DNA of 64,000 nucleotides from positions 124,001-188,000 of the forward strand of contig NZ_JAKIKU010000005.1 in NCBI RefSeq assembly GCF_023283985.1. Direction: 5' to 3'. Below the pieces are notes generated by a model that was not told the origin of the DNA, ran no database searches, and saw nothing but the letters and a program-made list of their open reading frames with translations. Both the position numbers and the translations under genes were made by a program. Shown here piece by piece: positions 35,165 through 45,233 of the stretch. Position 1 is the stretch's first letter, and each line of letters begins with the position of its first letter. The stretch comes from Shewanella electrodiphila (GTDB taxonomy: Bacteria; Pseudomonadota; Gammaproteobacteria; Enterobacterales; Shewanellaceae).

Positions 35165-36382
35165 CTAATGTGCTGGTTGAGTTCGCTGAAATAGCAAACA
35201 GACCATGACTAACATAACTGAAATCAGCATCATTGCAGAAAAAGGCACTGCAGTACCTGTGTAAAATACTGCTAGTAAAGGTCCTGCAAGAGAGCCAAAC
35301 CCAAAGCGCAATGTACCAATCACGGCAGTCGCAGTTCCAGTTTCCTTTTTAAATTTCATTAATACAATCGCATCAGCATTGACTGACATAATCCCTAAAC
35401 AGCCCATTAATGGAATGAGCATTGCCACTGTGTAATGGTAACTTAGGTCAATAATATTAACGATCAACAACCCAGTGGCTGAAAGCGTTGCAAACACCGT
35501 GGCCACAAACAACATTCGGCTAGAACCATAGCGACCGACAATCCTTGAATTAACAATATTAGCGAGCATTAACGCGCCAACATTAGTGCTAAACAAAATC
35601 GCGAATAGTGATTTATCTAACCCGAACACTTCCATATATATGAAAGGAGAGGCTGTTAAGTAACAGAAAAAAGCAAACGATGTGAGCACGCCACAAGTGA
35701 TATTAACCTTGACGCCCTGACGAGTTAACACGGTTTTATAGGACTTAAGAAAAGACTGAGTACTGCGACTGTCTTTCGCCTTATCGCTTGGCATCTTAAG
35801 TTTAAACAACACCAGCATTAACAATACAATCGCGTAGCAGCTTTGGCTTATAAAGATCAGCGGCCATTCACCAAACTCTAAAATTAAACTGCCAAGTGTT
35901 GGTGCTAATAAAGGGGCAAGCATCATGATTAAACTGACATAAGACATGCCTTTAGCCGTGTTATCACCATAAACCTCTTTGATATAACCAGGAACAACCA
36001 CAGTTGCAGCGGCGCCAATAAACGCTTGAATAAACCTCAAGGCTAAAAATGTTTCAATGCTGCTACTAAAAGAGATAAATAAACTAATTAGCGTAAAACC
36101 ACTGAGGCCGAAAATGACTAAAGGCCTACGACCAAAACGATCCGCAAGTGGGCCGAATGTCAGCATGCCAAGCGCATACCCAGCTAAATAAATACTTAAA
36201 GACTGTTGTACGGTGGTGACGTGGGCATCATAGCTTATTGCAATAGCTGACATCGCTGGTAAATACATATCAATAGCTAATGGCGTGATAGCAACAATGG
36301 CCGCAAGCATTGGAATTAACATGGCAAGATGCGGAGAATTTTGTGCAGTATTATTTGAATGAGTGTTTGAAGACGGGCTCAC
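35165..36382 (-). CDS. Bcr/CflA-type MFS drug efflux transporter
   Basis: 405 aa with 12 hydrophobic segments. ITPLAIDMYLPAMSAI near the N-terminus, PLADRFGRRPLVIFGL (the MFS loop 2-3 motif) and RFIQAFIGAAATVVVPG are typical of the Bcr/CflA drug:H+ antiporter subfamily. I chose the GTG at 36382, preceded by GAGG at the right spacing, over the TTG that opens the frame at 36415. Confidence 0.88.
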   Translation of the reverse strand: MSPSSNTHSNNTAQNSPHLAMLIPMLAAIVAITPLAIDMYLPAMSAIAISYDAHVTTVQQSLSIYLAGYALGMLTFGPLADRFGRRPLVIFGLSGFTLISLFISFSSSIETFLALRFIQAFIGAAATVVVPGYIKEVYGDNTAKGMSYVSLIMMLAPLLAPTLGSLILEFGEWPLIFISQSCYAIVLLMLVLFKLKMPSDKAKDSRSTQSFLKSYKTVLTRQGVKVNITCGVLTSFAFFCYLTASPFIYMEVFGLDKSLFAILFSTNVGALMLANIVNSRIVGRYGSSRMLFVATVFATLSATGLLIVNIIDLSYHYTVAMLIPLMGCLGIMSVNADAIVLMKFKKETGTATAVIGTLRFGFGSLAGPLLAVFYTGTAVPFSAMMLISVMLVMVCLLFQRTQPAH

Positions 36383-36622
36383 ACATACCTCAGTAATAAA
36401 AAAGAGTGAAGGCAAAAGAAGAGGAACGAAGAAAATTCCATAAAGGATTTTAACATGATTAGTGTTTGCTAATGGGAATTATTTAATAAGAACTTGTATT
36501 AAAATCTTTACTGGATCAACCAAATAGGATGTAACAATAGCTTAACAAGAGTGTCGCGTGATTGTCATTGAACTTGGGTAGCTTACCTTAAATTTTAATA
36601 ACAAGTACGTAACAGGAAAGTG

Positions 36623-38506
36623 ATGATGAAAACCAATATTTTACCCATAGCCGCTATTGTTTCTATGATGCTATTAACTGGCTGCGATGGTGACGACGGC
36701 TCTGATGGCAGCAAAGGTAGTGATGGTATTAATGGACTAACTTCGTTACTCACGACAAGTTCGTTAGCTTCTGGTCATGCTATTTGTCCTTTTGGTGGAA
36801 AGCAAATCGATACCGGCATTGATACAAATGGAAATGGCATTTTAGACAGTGACGAAATCATTTCTGCCCAAAGTCAGATTATCTGTGATGCTCAGCAAGG
36901 TGTTTTATCTTTAGGACTTATAGGTCGTTACGAGTCTGGCGTGTTTGGGAAAAGTGCTGCTGAAATTGTTGATTATCACGTAGCAAGTCATCTAGCGTTT
37001 GTGGTCAATGCTCAAAGTGGCATGGTCGATGCTATTAGCCTTGAGAGTGTTGAGACTCAAGCTGTTGATGCAGCAGAGGCCTCTACATTAAGTAACTTAG
37101 AAAAAGTATACAGTTTAGATGTTGCTACAGATGCCGAATTAACTGGTCTAGGTAGCGTTAATAGCATCAGTATTTATGGCGACCTTTTAGCTGCTGCCGT
37201 TGAAAGAGCTGATGATGCAGGCAATGCGACGCAAGGGAACGGTGTTATCGCCTTCTATCAATTATCTGATGTTGATGCGCCAAGCTTTATTAAAACTGTC
37301 AACGTAGGTGCATTACCCGATAACGTGGTGTTTACCCATGACGGTACCAAAGTGATTATAGCCAATGAAGGTGAGCCTAACGATGCTTACACGGTAGATC
37401 CCGAAGGCAGCATTTCAATTATCGAAGTGGTTGATAATATTCCTGTCGATACTGCTACCTTGATTACCTTTAACGAGTTTGATGCAGGCAATGCACGCCA
37501 TGATGAATTAAGCGACCTGATTAAACTTAATGGCCCTGGTGCTTCAGTTTCTGAAGATCTAGAGCCTGAATATATTGCAGTCTCTAAAGATAACCAATAT
37601 GCCTATGTCAGCCTACAAGAAAACAATGCTATTGCAGTGATTAACTTGGCTGATAATACGGTTGAAGCGATTAATGCACTTGGTCTTAAAGATTACGGGA
37701 AAGCGGGTAACGAAATCGATGCCAGTGATAAAGATGATGCTATCAACATCATGGCATACGAAGGTGTTTACGGCATGTATCAGCCAGATACGATAGCAAG
37801 TTACCAATGGCGTGATCAGGACTTTATTGTTACAGCCAATGAAGGTGACGCACGTGATTATGACGGTTTTTCAGAAGAAGAGCGGGCAGAAGACTTACTG
37901 CTAGACCCAAACCATCCACAAATTTTAGCCGCACAAGATAAGACTCAGCTAGGACGTTTAAAAATTACCACTAGCATGGGCGATGATGATGGCGACGGTG
38001 ATATGGATAAAATCGTCTCATATGGCGCACGTTCATTTTCGATATGGACCCATGATGGCCAACAAGTTTTTGACAGTGCTAGCCAGTTCGAGCGCATTAC
38101 AGCGGCGATCTTAGGTGATAACTTCAATAACCATAACGAAGAAAGCAAAGGCGATAGCCGTAGTGATGATAAAGGGCCAGAACCTGAAGCGTTAGCTATT
38201 GGAGAAATTGGTGATAAAAAATATGCTTTCATCGGATTAGAGCGCACGGGTGGTTTTATGGTTTACGATATTACTAACCCATTTGATGTTAGCTTTATTG
38301 ATTATGTGATAAATCGAGATTTTGATATTGATTTTGAAATCGATGGTGATGATATTTCAGGTCAACCTGAGCTTGCTGGTGACTTAGGGCCTGAAGGCAT
38401 GAAGTTTATCGGTGCTGATATGAATCTGACAGGCAAACCATTGTTAGTTATTGGCAATGAAGTGAGTGGCACGACAAGTGTTTATCAACTGGATTTTAAT
38501 CAATAA
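36623..38506 (+). CDS. choice-of-anchor I family lipoprotein (alkaline phosphatase-like)
   Basis: About 627 aa. The lipobox is LLTGC (about residue 20), followed by a Gly/Asp/Ser-rich stretch that resembles a calcium-binding or collagen-like spacer (GDDGSDGSKGSDG). The body contains repeated beta-propeller-like blades: VVFTHDGTKVIIANEGEPND, EYIAVSKDNQYAYVSLQENN and FIVTANEGDARDYDGFSEEE, which match the choice-of-anchor I family. A GTG at 36620 and ATGs at 36623 and 36626 are possible starts; AGGA is best spaced for the ATGs. The biochemical role is not established. Confidence 0.85.
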   Translation: MMKTNILPIAAIVSMMLLTGCDGDDGSDGSKGSDGINGLTSLLTTSSLASGHAICPFGGKQIDTGIDTNGNGILDSDEIISAQSQIICDAQQGVLSLGLIGRYESGVFGKSAAEIVDYHVASHLAFVVNAQSGMVDAISLESVETQAVDAAEASTLSNLEKVYSLDVATDAELTGLGSVNSISIYGDLLAAAVERADDAGNATQGNGVIAFYQLSDVDAPSFIKTVNVGALPDNVVFTHDGTKVIIANEGEPNDAYTVDPEGSISIIEVVDNIPVDTATLITFNEFDAGNARHDELSDLIKLNGPGASVSEDLEPEYIAVSKDNQYAYVSLQENNAIAVINLADNTVEAINALGLKDYGKAGNEIDASDKDDAINIMAYEGVYGMYQPDTIASYQWRDQDFIVTANEGDARDYDGFSEEERAEDLLLDPNHPQILAAQDKTQLGRLKITTSMGDDDGDGDMDKIVSYGARSFSIWTHDGQQVFDSASQFERITAAILGDNFNNHNEESKGDSRSDDKGPEPEALAIGEIGDKKYAFIGLERTGGFMVYDITNPFDVSFIDYVINRDFDIDFEIDGDDISGQPELAGDLGPEGMKFIGADMNLTGKPLLVIGNEVSGTTSVYQLDFNQ

Positions 38507-38552
38507 AAGCACACTGTTGTATTAATACTCAACGGCAGCTCTCGCTGTGCAA

Positions 38553-38582
38553 AGCCAATACTGAAAAGTATTGGCTTTTTAT
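38553..38582 (+). terminator. terminator after the choice-of-anchor I gene
   Basis: A perfect 10-bp stem (agccaatact / agtattggct) with a GAAA tetraloop and a T run. Confidence 0.92.
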
Positions 38583-38753
38583 TTGGTTAGCGAAAGCACC
38601 TGATGAATATTCCTGATATGGCTAACTAATACTCAGTGAACAACAGTGGCTAATACAGTTATCGTTTTATTGTATAAAAAGGAGATTTTATTCTGCTTAA
38701 GATCATGTATTCTGTATTTATGTGAGCAAGTTAACGACTGGGCGGGAGAGATA

Positions 38754-39392
38754 ATGGCAGAAGTAAACAGTGACGCTTGCTTAATTGGTGAGCATGTCAT
38801 TTTAGAACCGTTGACACTTGAGCATGTGACTGCGTTAAGTCTAGCTGCAACTGATGGGAGTTTGTGGGAATTGTGGTTTACCACTGTGCCTCACCCAGAT
38901 GATATGAAGGCTTATGTGGAAAAGGCTTTAGTGCAAGAGAGTCATGGTGAAGCTTTAGCATTTGTGGTCAGAGAAAAGACTTCAGGTGAAGTCATTGGTT
39001 GTACTCGTATCTGTAATTGGGATCAACCCAATCGTCGCTTAGAAATTGGTTACACTTGGTATGCCAAAAGAGCACAGCGTACAGCGGTGAATACAGAGAC
39101 TAAATTACTGATACTCACTTATGCATTTCAAACCTTGGATGTGATGGCCGTGGAGTTTAGAACCCATTGGCATAACCAAGCATCTAGACAAGCCATTATG
39201 CGCTTGGGTGCGAAACAAGATGGTGTACTGAGAAACCATAAATTATTGAAAGACGGCACAGTACGAGACACTGTGGTCTATTCGATCATCGATAGTGAAT
39301 GGGCCACGGTAAAAAAACATTTAAAACATCGCCTAGATTATTATCAACAGCAAAATGCCAATGCCATTTTGCATACAGAGATAAATTACTAA
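38754..39392 (+). CDS. GNAT-family N-acetyltransferase (RimJ/RimL-like)
   Basis: 212 aa. EHVILEPLTLEHVTALSLAA at the start, FVVREKTSGEVIGCTRI, RRLEIGYTWYAKRAQRTAVN, and NQASRQAIMRLGAKQDGVLR are features of the RimJ/RimL-like acetyltransferase 3 family, though the substrate is unknown. GGGAGAG 5 nt upstream supports the ATG at 38754; the open frame starts 36 codons earlier. The next gene begins 77 bp downstream. Confidence 0.88.
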   Translation: MAEVNSDACLIGEHVILEPLTLEHVTALSLAATDGSLWELWFTTVPHPDDMKAYVEKALVQESHGEALAFVVREKTSGEVIGCTRICNWDQPNRRLEIGYTWYAKRAQRTAVNTETKLLILTYAFQTLDVMAVEFRTHWHNQASRQAIMRLGAKQDGVLRNHKLLKDGTVRDTVVYSIIDSEWATVKKHLKHRLDYYQQQNANAILHTEINY

Positions 39393-39469
39393 CCATAAAT
39401 CTGAGTCAATTTAACGTTGATTGTGGTTTAAGTCGTAATCAGTTAAGTATCAGGAATAAAGGATATTTC

Positions 39470-39877
39470 ATGTTAAACAAAGGATTTCAATTAGCTGCAG
39501 CAGTGGCTTTACTTACTGCAGCAAGCAGTAGCTATGCACAAGATAAAGCTGAAGAAGCTTTCAGTAACGAGTTAGTGCAATGCGCTGCGTATTACGAAAT
39601 CGCATCTGGTGTGATCATGGGGATGGATGCACCACAGATGCAAGCCGTTGGCGGCAGACTTAAAGATTCAGGTCTTGAAGCTGAAAAGATTGCTGGACAA
39701 TATATGCCTGCCGAGAAAGTAGAAGCGGCAGTTGCGACTGCAAAAGAGCAACAAATTGCCAGCCTTGGCGGCTCAAGTGGTTTAGGACCATTAATGGGTC
39801 AGTACAAAGATTTATGTAAGAAAGTGGTACTGGATCCAAAGTCTCGCCTTGAATATTGGGCGATGGTAACCATGTAA
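39470..39877 (+). CDS. small secreted hypothetical protein
   Basis: 135 aa. It has a clear type I signal peptide, MLNKGFQLAAAVALLTAASS with cleavage near SYA/QD, and a helical mature part with two cysteines (QCAAYYEIASG, KDLCKKVV) that could form a disulfide in the periplasm. AGGA upstream supports this ATG; the open frame extends 57 codons further upstream into the GNAT 3' end. I do not recognise the family. Confidence 0.75.
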   Translation: MLNKGFQLAAAVALLTAASSSYAQDKAEEAFSNELVQCAAYYEIASGVIMGMDAPQMQAVGGRLKDSGLEAEKIAGQYMPAEKVEAAVATAKEQQIASLGGSSGLGPLMGQYKDLCKKVVLDPKSRLEYWAMVTM

Positions 39878-39893
39878 TTTAGCTGTAGAGTTA

Positions 39894-39924
39894 ATAGATG
39901 ATGCGCTCAGCATCATCTATTGTT
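39894..39924 (+). terminator. terminator after the secreted-protein gene
   Basis: An 11-bp stem (atagatgatgc / gcatcatctat) with a 5-nt loop, then TGTTT. Confidence 0.75.
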
Positions 39925-39985
39925 TAACAGATTTCTTAGTCACTATCTTCAAGATGCTGACTTATGTTTTAAAGCCTAAAACATA

Positions 39986-40744
39986 TTAAATTTCTACATT
40001 GTACTTTTCTGCAATACGTTTCAATCTTCCTGAATCGCGAATTTCATTAAACCACTTTTGCACATGACTTGCCGAAACCACAGAATTCGGTTTGAGCAAG
40101 ATGCTATGAGAGTACGCTTGATCCAATCTCTCTGAGATCAGTAATTGCGAGCGTGCATCAGGGTGAGTTTGCAAATAATGCATAAGGTATGAATGGGTGA
40201 CAGGGGCAATATCGGCGCGACCTTTGAGAACACTTTCTATTGATGCTTTATTGGTATTAACAAACTGAATATCAAAATTGAGTGCTAACTCTTGGCTGTC
40301 GGTGTTCCAGTCTGCAAATTGATAATGATAGCCACTCACAAGACTTAATGATTTATCTTTAAAAGATGAAAAATATTCTTGGTTTTTATCATTATCTCTA
40401 AGGGTGATAAACACTTCACCGTCGACAATATCAAGTGGGATAAAGGTGGTATCAAAGTTTTGCCAACCCCAAATAGGGCTTTCAAAAATCATCATATCGA
40501 AACGACCAATGTCATATGCTTGGTAGCGATTTTCAATGCTGGTATTAACAAATTGGAAGTCGACTTCTGATTGAAGTTCATTGAACGCTGCGATTAAATC
40601 AATGGTAAACCCTTGAAACATGCCGGCCTCAGAGATATTCACATAAGGGGCAAACAAGTAACCGCCCACGTTAACGACAGGTTTAGCCTGAACAGGGTTT
40701 ATTAGTATTATAAGTGCTGCAATGGCAGATAAAATCTTGTTCAT
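39986..40744 (-). CDS. periplasmic solute-binding protein (SBP family 3-like)
   Basis: 252 aa. It has a signal peptide (MNKILSAIAALIILINPVQA), then VVNVGGYLFAPYVNISEAGM, GFTIDLIAAFNEL and a C-terminal FNEIRDSGRLKRIAEKYNV that fits family 3 binding proteins (amino-acid type). No ABC transporter genes are adjacent, so it may be a stand-alone sensor or binding protein. I chose the ATG at 40744, which gives a clean signal peptide. Confidence 0.82.
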   Translation of the reverse strand: MNKILSAIAALIILINPVQAKPVVNVGGYLFAPYVNISEAGMFQGFTIDLIAAFNELQSEVDFQFVNTSIENRYQAYDIGRFDMMIFESPIWGWQNFDTTFIPLDIVDGEVFITLRDNDKNQEYFSSFKDKSLSLVSGYHYQFADWNTDSQELALNFDIQFVNTNKASIESVLKGRADIAPVTHSYLMHYLQTHPDARSQLLISERLDQAYSHSILLKPNSVVSASHVQKWFNEIRDSGRLKRIAEKYNVEI

Positions 40745-41130
40745 ATTCTCAAAGGTATATACGTCTGATGTAAAAATGACACCAGACAAAAAAATGACTT
40801 ATCTCACAAATGTAACACTTTTGTTTTACGAATAAAATACCCACAAGCGCTATAAGGACACCTAAAATTTGTACAATTTAATGGCAAATTTATCAATAAT
40901 AAAAAGAGAAAATTAACTTAAGAATGAGTATTGCGAATGAAAGCAAAAAGCGAGGTGATAAAGGTTAATAACAACAAGCGCTTATATGCCACATATCGTA
41001 AAGGGTGGGTGTTATGGCATAAAGTGAAATATATAATGCCATCAATTTTTATCCTAGTTTAAGTAAACTAAATTGATGATAAAAAATGATGACATTTACA
41101 TTTTAAGGTGGAAGAGCACTCAAAAGTCGC
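40745..41130. other. intergenic region
   Basis: About 385 bp of AT-rich sequence between two minus-strand genes. I see no terminator, small ORF or repeat that I would call. Confidence 0.5.
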
Positions 41131-41451
41131 TTATTTCTGCAGCCATTTCCCGGATGAATTTTGAATGAAATGATTTTTATCCGCCGCCGAAATCGCTTTT
41201 TTAGCCGCTCTATTGGCAACATCAGTGGTTGAGAGTTTATTTTTTTTAGCTATTTTTTGATAATGTTGTTTACGTTTTGCGTTAACGTCTAACATTAACT
41301 GTTTTGCAGCTTTATCATTGACGACTAGGCCTAAATAGCCATTGGTTTGCTCACCAACTAAGCCTTGGCTTTTTGCTTGCTGTAGGGTTAACGCATAAGC
41401 ATTTGCTGACAATAAAAGCCCTGTTAATAAGGCTATGATGGGTAACTTCAT
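41131..41451 (-). CDS. ydbL: YdbL family (DUF1318) protein
   Basis: 106 aa. The signal peptide is MKLPIIALLTGLLLSANAYA; the mature part begins LTLQQAKSQGLVGEQTNGYL, the DUF1318 hallmark, with NAKRKQHYQKIAKKN and FIQNSSGKWLQK following. YdbL is a periplasmic partner of the YdbH-YnbE envelope complex. It is the third gene of the ydbH-ynbE-ydbL set, 19 bp after ynbE. Confidence 0.9.
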   Translation of the reverse strand: MKLPIIALLTGLLLSANAYALTLQQAKSQGLVGEQTNGYLGLVVNDKAAKQLMLDVNAKRKQHYQKIAKKNKLSTTDVANRAAKKAISAADKNHFIQNSSGKWLQK

Positions 41452-41470
41452 AATGTGATTTCCTTATTAA

Positions 41471-41668
41471 TTAAAATAACTCGTCATCTTCTAAAAGTAT
41501 GTCGAGCTCTTTATCAATTCTAATAATGATTTCATGCTCGATTTTGACATTGAGGTTTATCTCAATGGGCTTGTCGGGAGGGGCTATTTTGACTGTTGGC
41601 GAGCAAGCGCTTATTAACAGACTGCTCGCGCATAAAAGCCAAAGTGTATTAATCGAATGCGTTTTCAC
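41471..41668 (-). CDS. ynbE: YnbE family lipoprotein
   Basis: 65 aa. The lipobox is LISAC (residue 22), followed by SPTVKIAPPDKPIEINLNVK and an amphipathic beta strand IEHEIIIRIDKELD. YnbE is an outer-membrane lipoprotein that is proposed to pair its beta strand with YdbH and form a lipid bridge. It is 12 bp downstream of ydbH. Confidence 0.9.
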   Translation of the reverse strand: MKTHSINTLWLLCASSLLISACSPTVKIAPPDKPIEINLNVKIEHEIIIRIDKELDILLEDDELF

Positions 41669-41680
41669 TGAGTTGTCCTT

Positions 41681-44600
41681 TTACTTCACGGATCGTTCGA
41701 TATCATTTTGCAGTTGGTTGCCAATCTGCGTACTTTTATATAATTGAAATAAGTTCTCTTCATGAGAGTAGTTTAAATGTATTGGCCTTTCAATATCTTG
41801 GCTTTGACCTTTCACTTGCACTTTGAGTGAAGCATCCCCATTTTCTGCCATGTCAAAACTACTACTTAGCTGGCTGTACTCTAAATGTTCTAGTGTTTGT
41901 ACAACAAAATCTAAGTGTGGTTGAGTTGTTCTAATTTGCTCAAGGGCCGGGTTATTTGACACTTGAATTAAGCCTCCCGGTTTCCTTGCTGCCAAGTGTC
42001 CACCTGCAATAGTGACTTTACCATCGACTAAGCTTGCTGGTAAAACACCGTCAAAAATACCATTGGCGTAGACACCAACCTGGGGCTGTGCAGCGAGTAA
42101 CGCTTCTAAGCTAATGCCATTTAAGACAAAGTAACCTTCAGATTTATCGTGTAATTTTAGATAAAACTCAGGCACTAAAAACTCTCCATCTAATAAGTCG
42201 CCACTGGCTGTTAAATTAACATCAGTATCGCTAAGCCCGCTAATTTCCTGTAACCAATTTTTGGCGGGTATTTCATCATTTTTTCCCAGTGAAATATTGG
42301 TTTTTAGTTGAATGTTTTCAAGATTAATACCGACGTAAGCATCAGCAATATTGAGTTCTGCTTGTTGGCACAACAGACGGCTTTGGCTGTAGGTCGTAGG
42401 TTGAATTGGTGTGCTATGAACTTGCTGCCAATTGAATTGACAATTAGCCGTTAAATTCGCGTTGTTAAAATAGTTTTCGTTATATTGTGCATCAAGCTGC
42501 GAGACTTGCTGTTCAAATTTCATTTCAAACAAAGACACGCCTTGGCTTTCATTAAGTGCAAAACCAGCCTTAAGCTTGTTATAGCCTGAAATGGATAAGT
42601 TTTCGGGGAGCATTTGAGTTTGCTCTAAGGTATTAACAACGGATGCTAACTCTGTATCGACCAGCCATTGACCTGCTAAAGAAACTGGCATGTTTTGCTG
42701 TGGTAACCGCAGCAAGTGATAGCTGGATAAAATTAGTTCATCGAGCTGCCATTGTTCTGAACCTGTTAACAGCTGATGCTGCAGGTTTAAGTGTTGGCTA
42801 AGCGATATATCATCAAGTCGCAGTACTTTGTAACGGCGTAATTTTGTTTTGCTTGGAATGAGCTTATCAATTTGAACATCTTGTAACGACCAATTAAGTT
42901 GAGTTTGATTTGATTGGGCGAGTAATGTTTCAAGGGTAGACATTTTTGAAGTAGCGCTACCATGGCGATGGTCAGTTTCGTTGATGTTCGAAGAACCCAA
43001 TAACAAAGCGATATTTTGCGTTGCGTTGATCTCAAATTGGCCTAACTCAACTTCAAAAGTCTCGTTTAGCACTTGTTTGATGTCATTTGTTTTAAATGAA
43101 AAACGGTCAAAGCCCAATGCAAAATTGCCAATATTGAGTGTAGATTTTCTAGTAGCTTGGTTTATATCTGTGCTTTGGTTTATATCAGTACTGGTCTCAA
43201 TAGGCGCTTGAATGTGTTCAATACTTGAAGGTTGCGTAAGCTGCCAATGCAGGCTTTCAAAAGACAATGTCTTTTGTGGCATATAAACATTGAGCTTTTC
43301 TGTGTGAATTCCTGACTGAGGCAATAGGGTGACTTTTATTGATTGATTATCAGCTCTGGCGTTTGCAGTAAATTTTATTCTGCTTCCATCAAGTGTAATA
43401 CGTTTGTCAGAACCGCTAGATTCAGTAGACGTTAATGCTAAGCCCTCACTCAATTCGATTAGTTCAATAGGGTGATGCTGATTCAGACTGAAATCTAGTC
43501 TTGAGTTCAGTGTCATTCTATTAAGGGTGGATGAGTTATCGTTTGATGCTGAAGAATTCGCAATTGAGAGGCTGTCCACAGTGAAATCATTGATATCTAA
43601 TGCTGTTGTGACAGTGTCATGCTTCACAAGTAAGCTGGCACTTGTTGGCAAAACGTTGATTACAGATGTGTCATCCAGTGGCATTTCAATGGTTAATGGT
43701 TTCTTTAAAGATATAGACCAATCAACAGGTTCAGTCATATTACTTAGCAATTGGTTAGCGTGAGCTGTGAACGGGGTATCAACGAATTCTGTGCGACTCA
43801 ACAATGCATTGATATCGGCTAATTGCAGTTGAGTCGTGCGTTGCTGCCAAGTTAAAGGTTGCAGTTCAAAGGTCGTCATAGCGGGCGCTGTATCTGACAT
43901 TGGCAGATAGTTTATCGAAAAATCGATAGGCGAATCTGAGCTGAATTTAATCCCTGAAAGTAATCGACTGCTAATGAGGGGAAGTGCGTCGCCATTTGAT
44001 GCTGTTACAGGAATAATCTGGTGCTGACTGCCGATTGAACCGTGAATCAAATCAAGTTGTGTATCACTTTGCCAAAGGCCGTTAACATCAATTGCTAATG
44101 CATCAATACTAGTGACGAAGTCATCTAATCCAGTTACAAAATCTGATTGCGAAACGGCTGAGTTATTGCCTAAAGCCTCATCAGATGCCATGAGTGTTAA
44201 CGCACGATTAAACTCAGTCACACTACTAAGTAAGGTATTAAAGTCAGTTTGATGGCTAAGCGTCCACTGTGTTTGAGCGAGTGCCAGTTCAAACGCCAAT
44301 ACCTGCTGTTCCATCAAATTGACTGTTCCAGACAGTACTTGATGTGTATCCGTTTTCTGCAGTGCATCGGTAGATTTTTTTGCTGATTCCACATGGGTTA
44401 ACTGCAATTTACTCGTTCGTAGAACTGGGGAAGGAACCTTTTTTTGTAACGACTTAGGTAAATATACACTGATATTGTCGAGTGTTATTTGTGGAATTTG
44501 GTTAATGCTCAGACCTATATTATCCGAGTTTTCACCTTGTTCTTGTCGTTTAAAAAAACTGTCCCCTAATGTGACTTGAATATCACGAATGTGCAGCGCA

Positions 44601-44932
44601 TTGATATCTTCAACAGCTAAGGACATATTTTTTAGGGTATGGTAACCATCTTTTAGATCTAACTTGATATCACGAAACTCAATAAAGCTATCTTGATAAC
44701 GTAATTGCAGCCATGGGAAATATAAGTGATTAAGATCGGTGAGCTTAAATTGGGTTAATTCAGTCAGTTTAACGTCAACATCAATCACTTCGATATTATA
44801 GGGCTCAGTTAATGAGTTGATTAAATTTAGTGCAATGGGCCTGAAGTTTTGTTGAAGCAGGACTAAACCTAATGCGATTATAAAAAAGCACAATAAAAAT
44901 AATCGCTTAACAGTAAAAATTCGAACTGCCAT
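41681..44932 (-). CDS. ydbH: YdbH family AsmA-like envelope protein
   Basis: 1083 aa. An N-terminal membrane anchor (LFLLCFFIIALGLVLL) precedes a very long predominantly beta-stranded periplasmic region. The C-terminal section (about residues 880-1060, for example ISLGKNDEIPAKNWLQEISG and GVYANGIFDGVLPASLVDGK) carries the YdbH domain. With YhdP and TamB, YdbH is one of the AsmA-like proteins linked to phospholipid transport to the outer membrane. It is the first gene of ydbH-ynbE-ydbL. It is longer than the E. coli protein (about 880 aa). Confidence 0.9.
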   Translation of the reverse strand: MAVRIFTVKRLFLLCFFIIALGLVLLQQNFRPIALNLINSLTEPYNIEVIDVDVKLTELTQFKLTDLNHLYFPWLQLRYQDSFIEFRDIKLDLKDGYHTLKNMSLAVEDINALHIRDIQVTLGDSFFKRQEQGENSDNIGLSINQIPQITLDNISVYLPKSLQKKVPSPVLRTSKLQLTHVESAKKSTDALQKTDTHQVLSGTVNLMEQQVLAFELALAQTQWTLSHQTDFNTLLSSVTEFNRALTLMASDEALGNNSAVSQSDFVTGLDDFVTSIDALAIDVNGLWQSDTQLDLIHGSIGSQHQIIPVTASNGDALPLISSRLLSGIKFSSDSPIDFSINYLPMSDTAPAMTTFELQPLTWQQRTTQLQLADINALLSRTEFVDTPFTAHANQLLSNMTEPVDWSISLKKPLTIEMPLDDTSVINVLPTSASLLVKHDTVTTALDINDFTVDSLSIANSSASNDNSSTLNRMTLNSRLDFSLNQHHPIELIELSEGLALTSTESSGSDKRITLDGSRIKFTANARADNQSIKVTLLPQSGIHTEKLNVYMPQKTLSFESLHWQLTQPSSIEHIQAPIETSTDINQSTDINQATRKSTLNIGNFALGFDRFSFKTNDIKQVLNETFEVELGQFEINATQNIALLLGSSNINETDHRHGSATSKMSTLETLLAQSNQTQLNWSLQDVQIDKLIPSKTKLRRYKVLRLDDISLSQHLNLQHQLLTGSEQWQLDELILSSYHLLRLPQQNMPVSLAGQWLVDTELASVVNTLEQTQMLPENLSISGYNKLKAGFALNESQGVSLFEMKFEQQVSQLDAQYNENYFNNANLTANCQFNWQQVHSTPIQPTTYSQSRLLCQQAELNIADAYVGINLENIQLKTNISLGKNDEIPAKNWLQEISGLSDTDVNLTASGDLLDGEFLVPEFYLKLHDKSEGYFVLNGISLEALLAAQPQVGVYANGIFDGVLPASLVDGKVTIAGGHLAARKPGGLIQVSNNPALEQIRTTQPHLDFVVQTLEHLEYSQLSSSFDMAENGDASLKVQVKGQSQDIERPIHLNYSHEENLFQLYKSTQIGNQLQNDIERSVK

Positions 44933-45233
44933 TAGGGTAATGAGTCTTTTAAGGTTTTGATATATTTGAATCAGGAAAGGATAGCATAGCTTAGGTGTAA
45001 TGGCTCAGTTGTCATTTAGTTAACAGTCAAACAGTCAAACAGTCATTCGAGCATTCAACTAATCATTCAATCATTCATTAAACTAATCAATCAACTAATC
45101 ATTCAATAATGCTTAAACTAACGAACGTAGATTGAGTTTATTAATTCAATCTACGTTCAGTTTACTAACTGAGCTTACAGATTTAGTTTCGTTGAGCTTA
45201 GGCACTAATCCTAGAGTGTTATTGTAAGCCTGC
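44933..45233. other. repeat-rich intergenic region
   Basis: About 300 bp. Low-complexity short repeats (acagtcaa x3, then attcaatcattcaact-like) fill 45025-45115. A hairpin gaacgtagattga / tcaatctacgttc (45123-45158) lies beyond the 3' end of the mutarotase gene. Confidence 0.65.
45025..45115. repeat. degenerate short tandem repeats
   Basis: Three copies of cagtcaaa/cagtcatt are followed by about six imperfect copies of an 8-12 bp unit containing aatcattca or aatcaatca. They are intergenic. Confidence 0.75.

Noticed and set aside
39941..39975. ttcaagatgc-like sequence resembling the end of the 58.8-kb MITE
   Set aside because: Only about 10 bases match and no opposite end is found nearby, so chance is likely.
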